38,046 bases of DNA from a virus, in the IMG/VR virus record IMGVR_UViG_3300008266_000175, positions 1 through 38,046 of that record; one strand, 5' to 3'. Shown piece after piece: positions 24,191 through 30,574 of this stretch. A program made the position numbers and the translations under genes. The notes below the pieces were generated by a model, which had not been told where the DNA came from, searched no databases, and saw nothing but the letters and a program-made list of their open reading frames with translations. How positions within the stretch are numbered: position 1 is the stretch's first letter; the number at the start of each line of letters is the position of its first letter.

Positions 24191-24444
24191 GGGGTGGGGC
24201 GGTTGCGATACCAGACGCAGCGTTCCAGGCTATTGCCCTTGAACATCTGGCCTTCAAATCTTTCGAGGATGCCGGCCTTGATTCCCTCGCCCAGCTTGCG
24301 GCTTACCGTGCCGGCGTTCTTTAGGCCGGATGCAGCCACCCATTCCTGAAAGGGACGCCACCCATTGCCCTCGGGTAGCTTCTCCCCTTGGCGGGCTAGT
24401 GCGTTGCTGAACGCTTGCCAGAAGTCAGTAGGTTTTGATTTCAT
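24187..24444 (-). CDS. Small winged-helix-like protein
   Basis: 85 residues from ATG 24444. Helices around DFWQAFSNALARQ and FQEWVAASGLK are followed by NAGTVSRKLGEGIKAGILE, a possible recognition helix. The final strands (RFEGQMFKGNS, CVWYRNRP) would form the wing. This suggests DNA binding, perhaps late regulation, but no family is certain. It overlaps the upstream phosphoesterase by 20 bases. Confidence 0.55.
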   Translation of the reverse strand: MKSKPTDFWQAFSNALARQGEKLPEGNGWRPFQEWVAASGLKNAGTVSRKLGEGIKAGILERFEGQMFKGNSLERCVWYRNRPTP

Positions 24445-25168
24445 GTGCGAGGTTGAAAGAGTTGCCCACCCGCTTGGCCTGGAAAGCCTGATAGCTTCCG
24501 TCGCCATACAGCAGGCCATAGACCCACCCCTGCTGATGCCTCAGCTTGTTACACTGGCGGCTATTGTAGGGCATGTCGATGTAACAGAGGCATCCCGTGC
24601 CCATCGCCAGCGCAGGACCGCTCAGGTTCTCCACCGGCACAATGTCCTGACTATGCGTATGCCCGAATACGCATGAGCGATAGATGGTGGCGTGCTGCTT
24701 GGCCGCACCGATGCCCGACTTAAACCCGTGGATCACTTGCAGCTTCCCGATGCGATAGACGCCAAGGCGGGCGTCATAGGGGAGCATCTTCACGCCCCAA
24801 GACCGGAGCCGGCTGGACATTTCTTTGACCTTCTCCTCCGCGAACTGTTGCAAAACGCCGTCCATCTTGAATTGCAAATCCCACATGCGTTCGTCGTGGT
24901 TGCCCCGCAGAAAGACTTTCGTTTCTCCCTCGGCAAAGAACCGCTTGGCAAAGGACATGCCAGCGGAGTAATCGGGGGCCATGCTCTTGGTCTTTTCTTC
25001 CTGTGACGCACCGTTGCGGATTGCGGAGAAGTCGAACAAGTCGCCGCTGTGGATTCTGATTTCCGGCTTCCAGTCAGCCAGCCAAGAGAAGAAAGCCTTC
25101 TCGCACACGGGGTCTATCTGGTCGCCGTGGTTATCCCCGGCAATCACGAAGCGGCGGGGGGCGTTCAT
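24425..25168 (-). CDS. Calcineurin-like metallophosphoesterase
   Basis: 247 residues with the full motif set of the family: GDNHGD (11-16, the D-x-H metal ligands), GDLFD (42-46), GNHDE (89-93), HGF (147-149) and GHTHS (169-173). Enzymes of this fold hydrolyse phosphomono- or diesters with two metal ions. In phages they act as nucleic-acid end-processing, cyclic nucleotide or nucleotide phosphatases; the substrate cannot be read from the sequence. It is coupled by ATGA to a small basic protein upstream and lies one gene from the PP-loop protein. Confidence 0.88.
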   Translation of the reverse strand: MNAPRRFVIAGDNHGDQIDPVCEKAFFSWLADWKPEIRIHSGDLFDFSAIRNGASQEEKTKSMAPDYSAGMSFAKRFFAEGETKVFLRGNHDERMWDLQFKMDGVLQQFAEEKVKEMSSRLRSWGVKMLPYDARLGVYRIGKLQVIHGFKSGIGAAKQHATIYRSCVFGHTHSQDIVPVENLSGPALAMGTGCLCYIDMPYNSRQCNKLRHQQGWVYGLLYGDGSYQAFQAKRVGNSFNLAHEIKTY

Positions 25169-25335
25169 TTCTTCTTGGCCTTACGGTTACGCGCCCGCTT
25201 GACCACCTTCTTGGGCGGGAGGAGGCGGCGGGGCTCCAGGTGGGCGGCGAAGGGTGGACCGTCCGTGTAGAAGTCGGGGTAGGGGTTGAAGTGCATCGCG
25301 GCGTGACCGACTATTGGCTGTGGTTTGGTGGTCAT
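25165..25335 (-). CDS. 56-residue basic protein
   Basis: Starts MTTKPQPIVGHAAMHF and ends in a strongly basic tail (KKVVKRARNRKAKKK) that could bind nucleic acid. ATGA overlap with the phosphoesterase gene and three bases from the PP-loop gene stop. No fold recognised. The basic tail suggests an RNA- or DNA-binding helper for the neighbouring phosphoesterase. Confidence 0.6.
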   Translation of the reverse strand: MTTKPQPIVGHAAMHFNPYPDFYTDGPPFAAHLEPRRLLPPKKVVKRARNRKAKKK

Positions 25336-25338
25336 AAA

Positions 25339-26172
25339 TTAAACCCCGCACATTCCCTCGCATTCGTTGTGGAAGTGCAGGTTTCCTTGCGTGGTATCCT
25401 CGCTGAAATCTATCTGGTCTAGCGGAACCATTGAATTGTGCAGGAAGGGGGCTGATTGCCTCTTGCCTTCCGTTTTTACGGACGCATGGGTTTCTTGAAG
25501 TGCCCTTTCAAAGTTAACCGCTCCGATAAACTCATTCGGCTCATCGCGTTTAAGAAGCCTCCACTCAGCGTCAGACTTAAATGGGCAATAGACGCAGGCA
25601 GACCTAGGCGGAGCGGGGTAGCCATTGCGCTCCATCCAGCGCAAACAGTCGTGACGGCTCATCTCTAGCTCTATCAGCGGCCAACGATGAAGGCTCCAAG
25701 GGTCGCGGCTAGGCTTCATGCGGCTGACTTCGTCTAGGCTTATTCCAATCCACTGAATTACCCCAACGGATTTTTGCCCCCTCTTTATTTTACCAAGCTC
25801 CCGGCTTTTCTTAACAATGGGAACGATCTTGTGTCGATAGGTGCAGGTTCTGCCCAGCAGACCGCTCGTTCCATCTTCGTTTTTTGCATAAGCGGGAATT
25901 AGATTAGCGTAATACGGTTTGCCGGTAGTTTTGTTTGTGTGCCTTTTGAGGCTGGCAGAGGTAAGGCTTCCCGCCGTCACGCGATAGACCGGAAACGGAA
26001 GCTGCCCCTCTAGCCAGTCCAGCCACTTGTAAACGCTCGCTGGCTCGGCCCGCGTGTCGGCAAAGATCGCAGCGGTAGGCATCGGGCCAACCTCACACTT
26101 GGCTGCCATAAGAGCCAGGGTGCTGCTTTGCACGCCAGCCCCAAGAGAAAGAATGTGGATTGGTTCGCTCAT
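25339..26172 (-). CDS. PP-loop (PAPS-reductase-like) ATP-using protein
   Basis: 277 residues. The N-terminus HILSLGAGVQSSTLALMAA carries a PP-loop of the adenine nucleotide alpha-hydrolase fold, in the LGAGVQS form seen in many phage proteins annotated as PAPS reductase. FADTRAEPASVYKWL follows, as in that family. Cysteines appear at GRTCTYRHK, in CVYCPFKSD (a CxxC that could hold a metal or a sulfur), and in the last residues (CEGMCGV). Such enzymes activate a substrate with ATP, and several incorporate sulfur. A sulfate-assimilation role is unlikely in a phage; modification of nucleic acid or a nucleotide is a better guess. Base composition looks less GC-rich than neighbours. Confidence 0.8.
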   Translation of the reverse strand: MSEPIHILSLGAGVQSSTLALMAAKCEVGPMPTAAIFADTRAEPASVYKWLDWLEGQLPFPVYRVTAGSLTSASLKRHTNKTTGKPYYANLIPAYAKNEDGTSGLLGRTCTYRHKIVPIVKKSRELGKIKRGQKSVGVIQWIGISLDEVSRMKPSRDPWSLHRWPLIELEMSRHDCLRWMERNGYPAPPRSACVYCPFKSDAEWRLLKRDEPNEFIGAVNFERALQETHASVKTEGKRQSAPFLHNSMVPLDQIDFSEDTTQGNLHFHNECEGMCGV

Positions 26173-26366
26173 AATTCTTTACCGTCCTCATCGGCCAGGG
26201 TTTCGCGGGCAATGTCGTGTTCGTCGCCCTGCACGGTGCAGTTTTCCAGAACGGTGCCATCGGGGAGGTGAACATTGCACATCCACTCTCCCCAAGTGGG
26301 GGAGTCGCCTAGGTCGTCCATCAGTTCGACCATTTCAATTAGCAGACCGTCTTTGGTTTTAATCAT
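26169..26366 (-). CDS. 65-residue acidic protein
   Basis: ATGA overlaps on both sides. Contains EMVELMDDLGDSPTWGEWM and ends with repeated acidic residues (GDEHDIARETLADEDGKEL). Acidic small phage proteins may mimic DNA, but there is no specific evidence here. Confidence 0.6.
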   Translation of the reverse strand: MIKTKDGLLIEMVELMDDLGDSPTWGEWMCNVHLPDGTVLENCTVQGDEHDIARETLADEDGKEL

Positions 26367-26719
26367 AGGGGGGTTATTTCAATTAGAACGTGCTCTTGAT
26401 CTTTCCGCTTAACCTTTTGCTGACCCGTCTCGATTTTTGCTTGGCTAGGGTCGTCGCCTGATAGGAGGCCAGCGTATCGGCAGCAATCGACATGGTATTT
26501 TTCGCAGAGGTTATCTTCGTCGAGGAGTCGCACGCGGAAGCTCGTAACGCGGACAAGAACGCGGCCTGAATGTCCTTCTTTAGCTTTGCCCTTCCCCAAT
26601 GCTCCATCCCGCAAATCTGATTCCAGGACGGGAGCCTGCCGGGAATCTTTAGGGTGAAGCTGGGCGATGACTTGTCCATGAAGGTGGGCGGGGAGGTCGG
26701 TAAGGGAGAACGCCTTCAT
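26363..26719 (-). CDS. RusA-like Holliday junction resolvase
   Basis: 118 residues. The C-terminal half carries the RusA core: VRVTSFRVRLLDEDN, then KYHVDCCRYAGLLSGDDP, giving the D-x-DN...K...D...DD arrangement of metal-binding aspartates, and it ends with strands (KVKRKDQEHVLIEI). The first ~50 residues (MKAFSLTDLPAHLHGQV onward) are not the normal RusA N-terminus. The expected N-terminal motif is found instead in the overlapping frame 26383-26679. RusA resolves four-way junctions formed during recombination and fits the ERF protein in the same arm. ATGA overlaps on both sides support this start. Confidence 0.72.
   Translation of the reverse strand: MKAFSLTDLPAHLHGQVIAQLHPKDSRQAPVLESDLRDGALGKGKAKEGHSGRVLVRVTSFRVRLLDEDNLCEKYHVDCCRYAGLLSGDDPSQAKIETGQQKVKRKDQEHVLIEITPL
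26383..26679 (-). CDS. Overlapping frame with RusA-like N-terminal text
   Basis: 98 codons in a second frame entirely inside the resolvase gene. Its first 45 residues (FTLKIPGRLPSWNQI, GMEHWGRAKLKKDIQAAFL) read like the first strand and basic helix of RusA proteins. The rest looks like an out-of-frame reading of the catalytic core. It could be a separate overlapping protein, the first part of a frameshifted product, or chance. No ribosome-binding site decides the matter. Confidence 0.3.
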   Translation of the reverse strand: MDKSSPSFTLKIPGRLPSWNQICGMEHWGRAKLKKDIQAAFLSALRASACDSSTKITSAKNTMSIAADTLASYQATTLAKQKSRRVSKRLSGKIKSTF

Positions 26720-26901
26720 TTCTTCTTGGCACAGCGATAATGGCCCACGCTCGCCGGATCAACCTTTAATCCCACGGTGACGTTAGCCAGCACCCACTTT
26801 CTCTCGAAGGCGTCCCAGAACTCCGTGTCACTCTTTATCAGTGAGCCGGCCCGCAAGTATTGGTAGGCGGGGTCGTGGGGAGGATCGTCGTAGGTGTTCA
26901 C
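26716..26901 (-). CDS. 61-residue protein, unknown
   Basis: ATGA overlaps with both neighbours. The sequence includes DDPPHDPAYQYLRAGSLI, then DTEFWDAFERKWVLANVTV and a basic end (YRCAKKK). Mixed composition with no membrane segment or known motif. Confidence 0.6.
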   Translation of the reverse strand: MNTYDDPPHDPAYQYLRAGSLIKSDTEFWDAFERKWVLANVTVGLKVDPASVGHYRCAKKK

Positions 26902-27071
26902 TTCGCCCCCCTGATCGTCGAGGCCATCGAGGAAAGCCGACTCGGTTTCATCCCGTTAGCGTAGGCCAACTCCTTTAGGAGTCCATGCCGTTTATTGGGG
27001 TGGAGAACATAGTCCAGCGCCACCAGCCATTGCAGCGAGCGGCGCGGACCCTTGCGGAGTAATGTGTTCAT
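26898..27071 (-). CDS. 57-residue basic protein
   Basis: Start chosen at ATG 27071, which overlaps the methyltransferase stop (ATGA). The protein is basic and helical (NTLLRKGPRRSLQWLVALDY, then KRHGLLKELAYANGMKPSRL), with a possible helix-turn-helix in the last 30 residues. It might bind DNA together with, or regulate, the adjacent methyltransferase, but no family is recognised. Confidence 0.6.
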   Translation of the reverse strand: MNTLLRKGPRRSLQWLVALDYVLHPNKRHGLLKELAYANGMKPSRLSSMASTIRGAK

Positions 27072-27733
27072 AAAGCTAAAACCTCCTGGCCCATGCGGCG
27101 GGCGGCTATCTCGCAATACTTTTCCTCCCGCTCAATCATGGTGCATTTGCGGCCAAGGTCTTTGCAGGCGCGGCCAGTGGTCCCGCTGCCGGCGAATGGG
27201 TCGAGAACGGTTTGCGCGTCAGGGGCGAAGCCAAGGCACCATGTCATCAGAGCAAGCGGCTTCTGTGTGGGGTGCTCTCGGCCCTGTTCTTTTGCCATAA
27301 GGCCAGCCCCGCAATAGCGGAACATTTTAACGGAAACACCAGAAAGGGTCGACCACGCAAGCTCGGCGTCTGAATATGTGGGCATTGTTTGTTCCTTATC
27401 CCACACCAGCCACTTGCCTTGCGCCGTAAGCAGGTCCGCAAAATAGTTTCCTCCCCATATGATGTGTTGCTCTGCGGCCTCAAGTATCACCGCAAAAGTT
27501 TCTGCGCTTGGCCTTCCGTCATCCCAGCCGCCCGCGTAGGTTTTTGGCGTGCGCTTGGCTCCGTTACCAAACCCATCGTAACCACCGCCGCCCATGCCCC
27601 GATCCTGCTTAATCCCATACGGCGGGTCGATCAGGAGCAAATCAAACCGCCCCAACAGCGGCACAATCTCTCGGCAGTCCCCATGATAAAGCGTCACCGC
27701 ACCATCCTGATAATATGGTTTAGGCAGGCTCAT
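27068..27733 (-). CDS. DNA N6-adenine or N4-cytosine methyltransferase, beta class
   Basis: 221 residues from ATG 27733; longer in-frame starts run into upstream genes. The catalytic motif DPPYG (36-40) comes first and the SAM-binding motif DPFAGSGTTGRAC (178-190) near the C-terminus, the order of beta-class amino-methyltransferases. LYHGDCREI (15-23) and HPTQKP (154-159) are the other usual blocks. It probably methylates a specific site in phage DNA to evade host restriction. There is no cognate endonuclease nearby, so it is an orphan enzyme. Confidence 0.9.
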   Translation of the reverse strand: MSLPKPYYQDGAVTLYHGDCREIVPLLGRFDLLLIDPPYGIKQDRGMGGGGYDGFGNGAKRTPKTYAGGWDDGRPSAETFAVILEAAEQHIIWGGNYFADLLTAQGKWLVWDKEQTMPTYSDAELAWSTLSGVSVKMFRYCGAGLMAKEQGREHPTQKPLALMTWCLGFAPDAQTVLDPFAGSGTTGRACKDLGRKCTMIEREEKYCEIAARRMGQEVLAL

Positions 27734-27819
27734 TTGCGGAAGTCCTTGATAATCTCGACCAGGATGATGCCCAGCGCGAGGATGCAGGCCAGCAGGAGGA
27801 TTTGAGCGGGGTAGGTCAT
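27730..27819 (-). CDS. 29-residue membrane peptide
   Basis: Begins MTYPAQILLLACILALGIIL and ends IIKDFRK: one membrane segment with a short basic tail. ATGA overlaps on both sides (with 27816-28079 and with the methyltransferase) strongly suggest that it is translated. It is smaller than annotation pipelines usually keep. Function unknown. Confidence 0.6.
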   Translation of the reverse strand: MTYPAQILLLACILALGIILVEIIKDFRK

Positions 27820-28079
27820 AGTGCGTAGCCTTTAGCCTTGGCCTCCCCCTTGGTGATCCACTTACGGCGGGAGGGGTCTGTCTTGGGGCGGTTGCGCTTG
27901 GGGGTGGAGGAGGGCAGGCGGGCGATGCCGGCCTCCTCGGGTGTTTTGTATCGGTTGAGAATGAAGTGTGCCGCTGCATCCAGAACGGATTCGGTGAGAC
28001 GCTTTTCGGCCGCTTCGTTTCTGGCGATGATGCCGGCGCGCTCCGCATCCGATACGATCTGTTTAGGGTCTAGTGGCAT
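27816..28079 (-). CDS. 87-residue basic protein
   Basis: Start at ATG 28079. An N-terminal helical half (DPKQIVSDAERAGIIARNEA, then LTESVLDAAAHFILNRYK) is followed by a strongly basic second half (KRNRPKTDPSRRKWITKGEA). It may bind nucleic acid. It lies directly downstream of the inverted repeat at 28090-28161, which therefore sits in its leader. No family match. Confidence 0.6.
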   Translation of the reverse strand: MPLDPKQIVSDAERAGIIARNEAAEKRLTESVLDAAAHFILNRYKTPEEAGIARLPSSTPKRNRPKTDPSRRKWITKGEAKAKGYAL

Positions 28080-28089
28080 GGTTAAAGGG

Positions 28090-28161
28090 TGCCCCTGCCT
28101 GTGGTCACGAGGTTCGGACAAACACACACCTTGTTTGTTTGTGACTCGATGGGCAGGGGCA
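28090..28161. promoter_or_regulatory. Large imperfect inverted repeat in an operon gap
   Basis: Three nested paired segments: 28090-28099 with 28152-28161 (ten bases, TGCCCCTGCC), 28104-28108 with 28141-28145, and 28118-28124 with 28132-28138 (ACAAACA/TGTTTGT) around a seven-base loop. No T run follows on the minus strand, so it is not a standard terminator. It fills one of the few gaps in the early chain, and could be a leader structure, protein-binding site or RNA processing site. Confidence 0.65.
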
Positions 28162-28164
28162 AAT

Positions 28165-28425
28165 TCATTGGGCGAGAATGCACTCTAACTGCACCTGTAG
28201 ATTGTAGAGGTGGGCGCGCCTCAAGTGATAGCAGAGAGTTTCGTTTGAAAGCAGTTCGTGGGGTTTCTTCATATTTGCCACGCAACGGCACGCCCAGTCA
28301 TTGCACGCGCACCAGCCGTTTCCGTTTAGCGCGGTTAGATCGCACATGTATTCGACCTTTGGGTGCGTGCGGGATGCCACGCGATAAACAAGCGGGCGTC
28401 CCTCGACTGGATATACTCCATTCAT
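28165..28425 (-). CDS. SWIM-type zinc-finger-like protein
   Basis: 86 residues. A conserved-looking opening (PLVYRVASRTHPKVEYMCDL) is followed by GWCACNDWACRC and later LCYHLRRAHL, giving the CxC...CxH spacing of SWIM domains, which bind zinc and often DNA or proteins. ATGA overlap with the HNH gene upstream. A related but broken N-terminus lies on the other side of that HNH gene (29010-29104). Function beyond zinc binding is unknown. Confidence 0.6.
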   Translation of the reverse strand: MNGVYPVEGRPLVYRVASRTHPKVEYMCDLTALNGNGWCACNDWACRCVANMKKPHELLSNETLCYHLRRAHLYNLQVQLECILAQ

Positions 28426-28913
28426 GCGCTTTGATTATCTACATGTTTCCATCTTAATCCATTACGAACCAGATGAAACATTCTAAGCCCAACGCCTAGT
28501 TTCTTGGCTTGGGCAACGGTTCCCTCGGTTCTAGAAAACGGAATCACTTTTGTTGCCCTTATTTTTCTAACCAAATCGTCGGTCAGTTTAGACATCGGAT
28601 GCCTTTCTCCTCTAGAGGTTCGATCCTTTGCAACCATGTCGGCAACGTTTTGCTTTTGCGTTCCAAGAAATAAATGGTCCGGTCTTACGCAGCCAGGGTT
28701 GTCGCATTTATGGAGAACGCACACCCCCTTTGGAACCGGCCCGTTATGCATTTGCCATGAATAACGGTGGGCAGAATAAGTCTTAAACTTTACCCTAAAT
28801 ACACCATATGCGAGCAGTCTTGGATATTTAGACGTGTCTCTTTTACGCCCTATCCAATTCCAGCAATCGCCCGTTTTATCAACGCACAACCAAAACCTTT
28901 CTTCCGTGTTCAT
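28422..28913 (-). CDS. HNH homing-type endonuclease
   Basis: 163 residues from ATG 28913, which has a good ribosome-binding site (AAGGAAAGACAT before the ATG). An in-frame ATG at 29030 would add 39 residues. The middle has the HNH block VCVLHKCDNPGCVRPDHLFLG, followed by TQKQNVADMVAKDR, typical of phage HNH_3 homing endonucleases. CWNWIGRKRD lies near the N-terminus, and a C-terminal helix-turn-helix-like region (LTDDLVRKIRA, then AKKLGVGLRMFHLVRNG) probably binds DNA. Composition is noticeably more A/T-rich than the neighbours, a sign of recent acquisition. It is free-standing, with no intron boundaries seen. Confidence 0.88.
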   Translation of the reverse strand: MNTEERFWLCVDKTGDCWNWIGRKRDTSKYPRLLAYGVFRVKFKTYSAHRYSWQMHNGPVPKGVCVLHKCDNPGCVRPDHLFLGTQKQNVADMVAKDRTSRGERHPMSKLTDDLVRKIRATKVIPFSRTEGTVAQAKKLGVGLRMFHLVRNGLRWKHVDNQSA

Positions 28914-29009
28914 ATGTCTTTCCTTTGAACGTGTCTGAAAATGAGGTTGGCAGGCCGTCAGACATTCCGGCTTTTCGGGAGCTACCCTAGCCAACCCCAA
29001 AGTGATAGA

Positions 29010-29104
29010 AATTGAACGAAGGTCAATCATTTTACTGCCGTTGGATTGGACCGGCTCGACACCGTGAACTCGAAGGGCTGGCCCATGATCGCCTCGACTT
29101 TCAC
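29010..29104 (-). pseudogene. Broken N-terminus of a SWIM-like gene
   Basis: A GTG at 29104 overlapping the cytosine methyltransferase stop opens 25 codons (KVEAIMGQPFEFTVSSRSNP, then TAVK) ending in TGA at 29029-29027. An ATG overlapping that stop continues MIDLRS in the -1 frame. If the two frames are joined, the first 22 residues from GQP align without gaps to the opening of the SWIM-like protein at 28165-28425 (9 of 22 identical). The similarity ends shortly before the HNH gene, suggesting a disrupted copy. Confidence 0.5.
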
Positions 29105-29967
29105 TTTATTTCCCCTTCCTCGATTTGCCTGATCCAGTGGAAGAACGGCTCGACGACTTGCGGGACGATGGCGTTGCCGAGTCCTTTAAGGCGGTGTGTC
29201 CTATCGGGTATCCCATAAGCCACTCGACCCATTCCGGGTTCAGGGCTCCAGATTGCCCGCTCACTGATTGAGAGAGCATGATTTGCTTGCCTTTCTCGAT
29301 TCTCCTCTTGATGGCCGGACTGTCCCGATTGCCTCTGTCCCGATTGTCGCCGGCACATGGAGTCGGCCACAATCCGAGGCTGGCAATCCGCCTGGCAATC
29401 CGCCTGGCAATCCGCCCCCCCTTGTCCAGCCGCGCTAAACTGGTTGGGTTCGTTCCGCAATCGTTCGCTTCGCTCGCGCAGGGAGTGGGCCACAACCCAG
29501 ACCCGCTCTCGCTTGTGATGGGCATCGACGCCACAAGCCGGAACAACAAACGTCTGTGATTCGTAACCACCGGCCTCCAAGTCAGCGAGCACTTGGTCGA
29601 GGCCCAGTGAGATGATTCCAGACACATTCTCACCAATGATCCAAGCGGGCCCGACTTCTTCGATAACGCCAAGCATTGCCGGCCAGAGGTGGCGGTCATC
29701 TTGTGCGCCTCGCTGGCGTCCGGCTGTGCTCCAAGGCTGGCAGGGAAATCCTCCGGTGAGGACGGTGACGTTTCCAAGCCCAGCAAAAGACTGTCGTTTT
29801 CTAACGTCTCCGAAGTTTGGCACGCCTTGGAATCGCTCGCCAAGGACGCGACAGGCGTAAGGCTCGACTTCTGAGAAGCCAACCGTTCTAAATCCGGCTC
29901 GTTTTGCAGCAATGGCAAATCCGCCGATGCCGCTGAATAGGTCGAGGTGGGTGTGGTCATAGTTCAT
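29101..29967 (-). CDS. C5-cytosine DNA methyltransferase
   Basis: 288 residues with the ordered motifs of the family: motif I LDLFSGIGGF (8-17), motif IV GGFPCQPWS (72-80, catalytic cysteine 76), motif VI ENV (113-115), motif VIII HKRERVWVV (151-159), and motif X GLGNAIVPQV (262-271). The target-recognition region (about 160-245) is short and contains three tandem copies of a four-residue unit (ADCQ type). It probably protects phage DNA against restriction. ATGA overlap with the replication-type gene upstream. A second frame covering almost the whole gene is open (see 29106-29960). Confidence 0.93.
   Translation of the reverse strand: MNYDHTHLDLFSGIGGFAIAAKRAGFRTVGFSEVEPYACRVLGERFQGVPNFGDVRKRQSFAGLGNVTVLTGGFPCQPWSTAGRQRGAQDDRHLWPAMLGVIEEVGPAWIIGENVSGIISLGLDQVLADLEAGGYESQTFVVPACGVDAHHKRERVWVVAHSLRERSERLRNEPNQFSAAGQGGADCQADCQADCQPRIVADSMCRRQSGQRQSGQSGHQEENRERQANHALSISERAIWSPEPGMGRVAYGIPDRTHRLKGLGNAIVPQVVEPFFHWIRQIEEGEIK
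29106..29960 (-). CDS. Second open frame overlapping the cytosine methyltransferase
   Basis: 284 codons in another frame of the same strand, beginning seven bases inside the methyltransferase gene. Segments such as CSLTWRPVV, SGLWPTPCASEAN, LWPTPCAGDNRDRGN and ALNPEWVEWLMGYPIG resemble text that I know from proteins annotated next to or over phage cytosine methyltransferases. It could be a real overprinted gene or a conserved shadow produced by methyltransferase conservation. I cannot decide from one sequence. Confidence 0.3.
   Translation of the reverse strand: MTTPTSTYSAASADLPLLQNEPDLERLASQKSSLTPVASLASDSKACQTSETLENDSLLLGLETSPSSPEDFPASLGAQPDASEAHKMTATSGRQCLALSKKSGPLGSLVRMCLESSHWASTKCSLTWRPVVTNHRRLLFRLVASMPITSESGSGLWPTPCASEANDCGTNPTSLARLDKGGRIARRIARRIASLGLWPTPCAGDNRDRGNRDSPAIKRRIEKGKQIMLSQSVSGQSGALNPEWVEWLMGYPIGHTALKDSATPSSRKSSSRSSTGSGKSRKGK
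29381..29416. repeat. Three perfect 12-base tandem repeats
   Basis: TGGCAATCCGCC occurs three times in a row at 29381-29392, 29393-29404 and 29405-29416, inside the target-recognition region of the cytosine methyltransferase. The unit is a multiple of three, so copy-number change would keep the frame and add or remove four residues. Confidence 0.95.
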
Positions 29968-30572
29968 GCTTCGCGGAGGGCTTGGGTTGAATCAACCTCT
30001 TTGGCTACGGAGGTCATGGCTTTCGCTGCCATAGTTAGAATGATGTGCTGGCGGGATGCGTCGTCGATCTGCGCCCAGGTCTTGTCAGCGTGGAGGAAGT
30101 CAGGGAACTCCTCGCGCCAGCCGGCAGGCTCAGGCGGGGTGATCTTTGGGGCGGGGCCGGCGGTGCGTGCGCCGTGGCGTTTCCATTCGCGGGGGTCGTC
30201 GGCGTAGCGGCCAGCATTGAACCAGCTTGCGGGGTGCGGGCAGCGGTCCCCGCCGTCCTGAAAGTAACGGTAAGCAGACGGCCAGGATTCAACGCACTCC
30301 CTGAATTGGTTGGTCTTGTCCAGCAGGTAGGGGAGGTCGTGCTTCTTGAGGGCCAGGCTGATCGCCCGCAGCGCGTCCTCCTTGCCGACCTTTTTCGGGT
30401 AGAGGGCATAGACCTGTTCCGCATCTGGCAGGACTTCCGCCTTTTTGCGCCCCTTTATGGCCTTAGCGTGGCACTCACAGGCCAGCTCGACCACCTCCAT
30501 GCTGACAAGCCGCCGGCCCATGGCTTTCGCCTTGTCGGTGCAGGCGGCGATAAGTTGCTCGCGGAAGGCCAT
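29964..30572 (-). CDS. Putative replication-associated protein
   Basis: 202 residues. The middle (VYALYPKKVGKEDALRAISL, then CPHPASWFNAGRYADDPREW) matches a domain common in phage replication-initiation and helicase-loader proteins, where it is usually C-terminal to a DNA-binding winged helix. Here the N-terminal part is a short helical region without an obvious winged helix, so the protein may be a reduced form. It may recruit host replication enzymes, which would fit the absence of any phage polymerase or helicase. ATGA coupling to the cytosine methyltransferase. Confidence 0.55.
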   Translation of the reverse strand: MAFREQLIAACTDKAKAMGRRLVSMEVVELACECHAKAIKGRKKAEVLPDAEQVYALYPKKVGKEDALRAISLALKKHDLPYLLDKTNQFRECVESWPSAYRYFQDGGDRCPHPASWFNAGRYADDPREWKRHGARTAGPAPKITPPEPAGWREEFPDFLHADKTWAQIDDASRQHIILTMAAKAMTSVAKEVDSTQALREA

Positions 30573-30574
30573 TG

